A DNA stretch of 32,041 bases from Mnemiopsis leidyi (Eukaryota; Ctenophora; Tentaculata; Lobata; Bolinopsidae), in assembly GCA_000226015.1 (NCBI GenBank), contig JH153618.1:120846-152886 (forward strand), written 5' to 3'. Each line of letters begins with the position of its first letter. The first letter of the stretch is position 1. The position numbers and the translations under genes are program-made. The notes under the pieces are model-generated. The model worked only from the letters and a program-made list of their open reading frames with translations, made no database searches and had not been told where the DNA came from. Below are positions 31,101 to 32,041 of the stretch, piece after piece.

Positions 31101-32041
31101 CAACCAAACTAAACAAAACAGTTGTTAGTACTGACCCTACATCCCAGTACGTCGTCATAGTCGTAAGAGTCCGCGTCACACTGGTCGCACCGCTCCCCTA
31201 TAACGTTGGGCGCACAGTCGCACTCGCCCGTGTCTTCGTTACACACGCTGGAGAAGCCGCTACCGATAACAGCGCACCGTGCAATAGGACAAGCTGTGGT
31301 TAAGTACGTTGTAAATCGTACATGTTATATTATAGTAGCGGTAAAGATTACAAGTTTTAGAGACACGATAAGTCAGCTACTGAGGAATGGTAAGTGTTGT
31401 GTAAGTAATGACATACTGAGGAATGGTAAGTGTTGTGTAAGTAATGACATACTGAGGAATGGTAAGTGTTGTGTAAGTAATGACATACTGAGGAATGGTA
31501 AGTTTTGTGTAAGTAATGACTTACTGAGGATTGGTAAGTTTTGTGTAAGTAATGACTTACTGAGGATTGGTAAGTTTTGTGTAAGTAATGACTTACCCTG
31601 GCAGTCAGGGAAGTTGAAGTAACCAGCCGCACAACGGTCACAGTTTCTCCCGATAACATTGGGTTTACAGATGCACTGTCCTCCATACACGTCACACACG
31701 TCACTTAGCGATCCTGTGTTGTTACCATGGTAACGAGTTATAGGTACAAGACTTATGTCTTACATGAAATATTAAAGTAAATATCCAATAACCAATCTGG
31801 TAATCAATAAAAGTTACTAAATTCCGGACCTAGCCAAACAAACGTACTTACTGACTTGGCGTGAACATACCTTCAGGACTACACTGACACTCAAGTGAAC
31901 ATACCTTCAGGACTACACTGACACTCAGGTGAACATACCTTCAGGACTACACTGACACTCAGGTGAACACTACCTTCAGGACTACACTGACACTCAGGTG
32001 AACATACCTTCAGGACTACACTGACACTCAGGTGAACGACT
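16550..32041 (-). CDS. LAMA: Laminin subunit alpha, 3' portion (gene continues past right edge)
   Basis: The alpha chain of the basement-membrane trimer. Exons in transcript order: a cut exon ending among 31861-32041, then 31597-31713, 31136-31293, 28336-28420, 27344-27468, 27060-27200, 26865-26969, 26597-26702, 26368-26491, 26102-26236, 25338-25483, 24834-25118, 24492-24682, 24117-24327, 23779-23925, 23461-23637, 23178-23210, 22144-22305, 21619-21911, 21355-21492, 20896-21184, 20486-20669, 20037-20322, 17966-19877, 17608-17773, 16888-17046, 16550-16646. All junctions are GT-AG and all phases agree, giving about 1990 residues. Order is LE repeats, L4, LE repeats, an unknown insert, two LE repeats, coiled coil, three LG domains. 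Terminal LG domains are unique to alpha chains, so beta and gamma are excluded. The N-terminal LN domain would lie outside the window. Confidence 0.95.
17047..17607 (-). other. Laminin intron with AT-rich inverted repeat
   Basis: A 561-bp intron between the LG3 exons. Its core (about 17298-17455) contains an imperfect inverted repeat built on AGCTTTAAATAGCTATAA and its reverse-complement relative, plus a tandem ATAAACAGCTATAAA word. No coding potential. Confidence 0.7.
19200..21756 (-). other. LAMA: Laminin alpha: coiled-coil domain (I/II)
   Basis: From [17 protein letters not shown] onward the sequence is charged, heptad-like and nearly free of cysteine, as expected for the long arm that trimerises with beta and gamma chains. 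It spans the end of exon 21619-21911, the next four exons and the first third of exon 17966-19877. The coil ends with [20 protein letters not shown] just before LG1. A dibasic RAKR (19557-19568) lies within it and matches the furin-type R-x-K/R-R consensus. Confidence 0.88.
22295..23899 (-). other. Unrecognised insert module in the laminin LE array
   Basis: About 115 residues spread over exons 23779-23925, 23461-23637, a 33-nt microexon 23178-23210 and the start of 22144-22305. Each of the first three exons begins and ends in phase 1. The segment has four cysteines (in ESREC, NSNC, EVDC and SIGC contexts) and alternating hydrophobic strands such as [26 protein letters not shown] and [18 protein letters not shown]. 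The last pair looks like an antiparallel hairpin of a jelly-roll or LamG-like sandwich. I do not recognise the family. It falls after the eighth cysteine of one LE and before the first of the next, so it does not break an LE disulfide. Confidence 0.75.
22306..23177 (-). other. Laminin intron, 872 bp
   Basis: Separates the 33-nt microexon from the next LE exon. A region near 22490-22600 has GTGGACTTCCCCCTCCAAGA and a GGACTTTAAAGTCC palindrome of unknown meaning. The open frames here on the plus strand (22617-23116) show no domain signature. Confidence 0.6.
25363..27086 (-). other. LAMA: Laminin alpha: L4 (laminin IV type A) domain
   Basis: Six exons encode a globular domain of about 200 residues. 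Recognisable parts are QGWLIIDSR at the start, [20 protein letters not shown], the [15 protein letters not shown] strand, [39 protein letters not shown] and SVSLDSAF. It closes with [12 protein letters not shown], the standard return into the interrupted LE repeat. In the family this domain is structural or spacer in role. Confidence 0.9.
25484..26101 (-). other. Laminin intron, 618 bp
   Basis: An ordinary AT-rich intron within the L4-coding region. I see no repeat, RNA gene or alternative exon in it. Confidence 0.65.
27519..28106. mobile_element. 588-bp terminal-inverted-repeat element rich in ATACGGCC words
   Basis: The left end GGCGAATTGGTATATCAG continues TTACGGCCTGTA. The right end, reversed, is GGCAAATTGGTACATCAG followed by TTACGGCCTGTA. 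That gives roughly 30-bp inverted termini with only two mismatches. Inside are dozens of short TATACGGCC, TATAAGGCC and TATAGTGGCC words. There is no coding capacity. ATTATT flanks it imperfectly on both sides and may be a target duplication. It resembles a foldback or MITE class element with internal sub-repeats. Confidence 0.75.
28121..28262. repeat. 22-bp degenerate tandem repeat with dyad symmetry
   Basis: About six decaying units of AGTCCGAGCAGACTACATCC followed by GT. Each unit contains the inverted pair GTAGTC and GACTAC, so single units can fold back. It starts 14 bp from the end of the foldback element. Confidence 0.8.
29300..30772 (+). CDS. Orphan class A-like GPCR nested in laminin intron, repetitive tail
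   Basis: A single 490-residue ORF with seven hydrophobic segments (about 62-84, 94-117, 135-162, 178-200, 228-254, 268-294, 307-330). Sequons NIT and NGT (36-41) lie in the extracellular N-terminus. TM1 reads GD instead of GN (76-77), TM2 has LAVGD (103-107), the DRY site is replaced by [10 protein letters not shown] (159-168), and TM7 has NFMVY instead of NPxxY (323-327). The usual TM3 cysteine is missing (RVQYEV) although an ECL2 cysteine (215) exists. After TM7 a 150-residue tail carries about ten 12-residue repeats. TAA directly precedes the ATG, fixing the start region; M23 is an alternative. The gene lies antisense inside a laminin intron. The ligand is unknown. Confidence 0.9.
   Translation: MSPIVFLRESNLHLTLKQHLLRMFAEFGGKTIHLDNITNGTERWRSNKALYGIQDTTERYALISWCIAVVVSSLIGDSLILLGTIKFRAIKLHKVLVAVIQHLAVGDLLLAIFNVSLRTVALVADDWVLGQFMGRVQYEVTAICFPVIIMLTCLLTILKLVILKRPLRAAALPARFGHKICAAMWVTSVCLNLPIIILQLTNKVELKFQYLVYGCVNGHPEQSLVWFEWYFYLTVFLFPVPCLVILITSSLILVEARKVATRQREVLRCEGVFTVMLTVGIFFLSFLPYFVTNIVQPRLFNIFHPPVVHRMINFLTNLNIMTNFMVYSLTVKSFRNFLKNDVLRCFRRQKTTSLANSDLPEYVFTSRSPRLQRQSLVMPSSPSFRKSIVTVSSPVYQRKSPTPSNFGFQRNSFIPSSPEFRRNSPISLSPTFQRNCIISSSPVFINESPTISSPMLTKNSFNTSSPQIRKYSLIPSSPGLKRRSPTPDFE
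30398..30769 (+). repeat. 12-residue (36-nt) repeats in the GPCR cytoplasmic tail
   Basis: Residues 367-490 align as about ten units of S-S-P-x-[FYLI]-x-[RK]-[RKN]-S-x-x-P. Examples are [24 protein letters not shown] and [12 protein letters not shown]. Each unit pairs a proline-directed serine (SSP) with a basic-directed serine (R/K-x-S). DNA divergence between units is high while the pattern holds, which suggests selection on the protein. Confidence 0.93.
30848..30853 (+). terminator. Nested GPCR poly(A) signal AATAAA
   Basis: AATAAA occurs 75 nt after the GPCR stop codon, well inside the host intron, consistent with an independent transcription unit. Confidence 0.65.
31001..31090. repeat. 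Short GGCCGGTTATAG tandem-like repeat
   Basis: Repeated GGCCGGTTATAG, GACCGGTTATAG and GGCTATAGACCGGC words. They resemble the sub-repeats of the element at 27519-28106 and may be a remnant of the same or a related family. Confidence 0.7.
31294..31596 (-). other. Laminin intron mostly made of a 36-bp minisatellite
   Basis: A 303-bp intron. Six tandem 36-bp units (31381-31596) occupy its 5' two-thirds and begin exactly at the 5' splice site. The 3' part ends TTAACCACAG before exon 31136-31293. Confidence 0.85.
31381..31596 (-). repeat. 36-bp x 6 minisatellite of 5' splice-site-like units
   Basis: On the minus strand each unit starts GTAAGTCATTAC (three units nearest the exon) or GTATGTCATTAC (three distal). 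The first unit supplies the actual donor of exon 31597-31713 (CCAGG then GTAAGT). The exon's reading frame stays open through all six units. Confidence 0.95.
31861..32031 (-). repeat. 34-bp x 5 minisatellite spanning a laminin exon end and donor
   Basis: Units start at 31861, 31895, 31929, 31963 (35 bp, one inserted base) and 31998, with diverged repeat-like sequence to the window edge. On the minus strand each unit contains GAGTGTCAGTGTAGTCCTGA (encoding ECQCSP) followed by AG and the donor GTATGT. The next exon completes this LE repeat (G then SLSDVC), so at least one unit is the true exon end. The upstream start of that exon is outside the window. Confidence 0.93.

Larger units (their letters stand above)
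28421..31135 (-). other. 2.7-kb laminin intron hosting a nested gene
   Basis: By far the longest laminin intron visible. It contains the plus-strand GPCR gene 29300-30772, its poly(A) signal, and a GGCCGGTTATAG-type repeat at 31001-31090. The flanking laminin exons join cleanly in phase 0 (GGATGTAGG to GACTGCGAT), so the host intron is real and spliced across the guest gene. Confidence 0.85.
27087..32041 (-). other. LAMA: Laminin alpha: LE repeats N-terminal to L4
   Basis: Four whole LE modules plus the first half of a fifth, with the usual eight-cysteine pattern (CxC, GQCxCKPNVxGRxCDxC, GYxxFPxC). One exon-to-module example is 31597-31713. The fifth starts with [10 protein letters not shown], the characteristic lead-in where an L4 domain is inserted into an LE repeat. 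The 2.7-kb intron between exons 31136-31293 and 28336-28420 holds a whole GPCR gene. Confidence 0.93.

Noticed and set aside
31206-31622. Plus-strand frame with repeated [12 protein letters not shown]
   Set aside because: It is the antisense translation of the 36-bp minisatellite and adjoining laminin exons.
31357-31704. Second minus-strand frame through the 36-bp minisatellite
   Set aside because: The laminin exon uses the other frame (CDVYGGQC); this one is open only because the repeat unit is a multiple of three.
1-32041. CRISPR arrays, operons or bacterial mobile elements
   Set aside because: The tandem arrays have no spacer structure, the genes carry spliceosomal introns, and the protein families are metazoan.

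Overview
The window is nuclear DNA of a multicellular animal. It carries spliced genes with GT-AG introns of about 100 to 1200 bp (one of 2.7 kb), AATAAA poly(A) signals, a basement-membrane laminin alpha chain, two rhodopsin-like GPCRs in single exons, and many short foldback elements and minisatellites. Composition and intron size suggest a compact invertebrate genome. The second GPCR carries a K-L-x-x-L-K-x-P-L-R stretch in place of DRY, which I associate loosely with cnidarian-type receptors. The phylum is therefore a guess and I cannot name the species.

Layout. 1-1097: TC microsatellite and AT-rich upstream DNA. 1098-6232 (+): complete 12-exon CDC6, the replication-licensing ATPase; all exons join in frame to 634 residues. 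7288-8367 (-): intronless class A GPCR, convergent with CDC6. 8368-16549: a long gene-poor stretch with a 54-bp tandem array, a 128-bp hairpin, two copies of a TTA(A)-flanked MITE-like family (one interrupted by a 10-N gap) and the probable laminin 3' UTR. 16550-32041 (-): the 3' part of a laminin alpha gene, 26 complete exons and a cut 27th at the right edge, about 1990 residues visible. Domains in protein order: laminin EGF-like (LE) repeats, an L4 (type IV) domain, more LE repeats, an unrecognised beta-rich insert, two more LE repeats, a coiled coil, and three LG domains followed by a stop. 29300-30772 (+): a second intronless GPCR nested in a 2.7-kb laminin intron on the opposite strand, with a tail of about ten 12-residue phospho-motif repeats.

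I see no operon or cassette-like system; the genes look like unrelated neighbours. The points most worth following are: (1) a roughly 115-residue module between two LE repeats, on phase-1/phase-1 exons including a 33-nt microexon; (2) a laminin alpha that stops after LG3; (3) two minisatellites sitting on consecutive laminin 5' splice sites, one with 36-nt units that give a ladder of in-frame alternative donors; (4) the nested GPCR and its repeated tail. All exon structures come from manual reading of splice signals and frame; none has been checked against transcripts.
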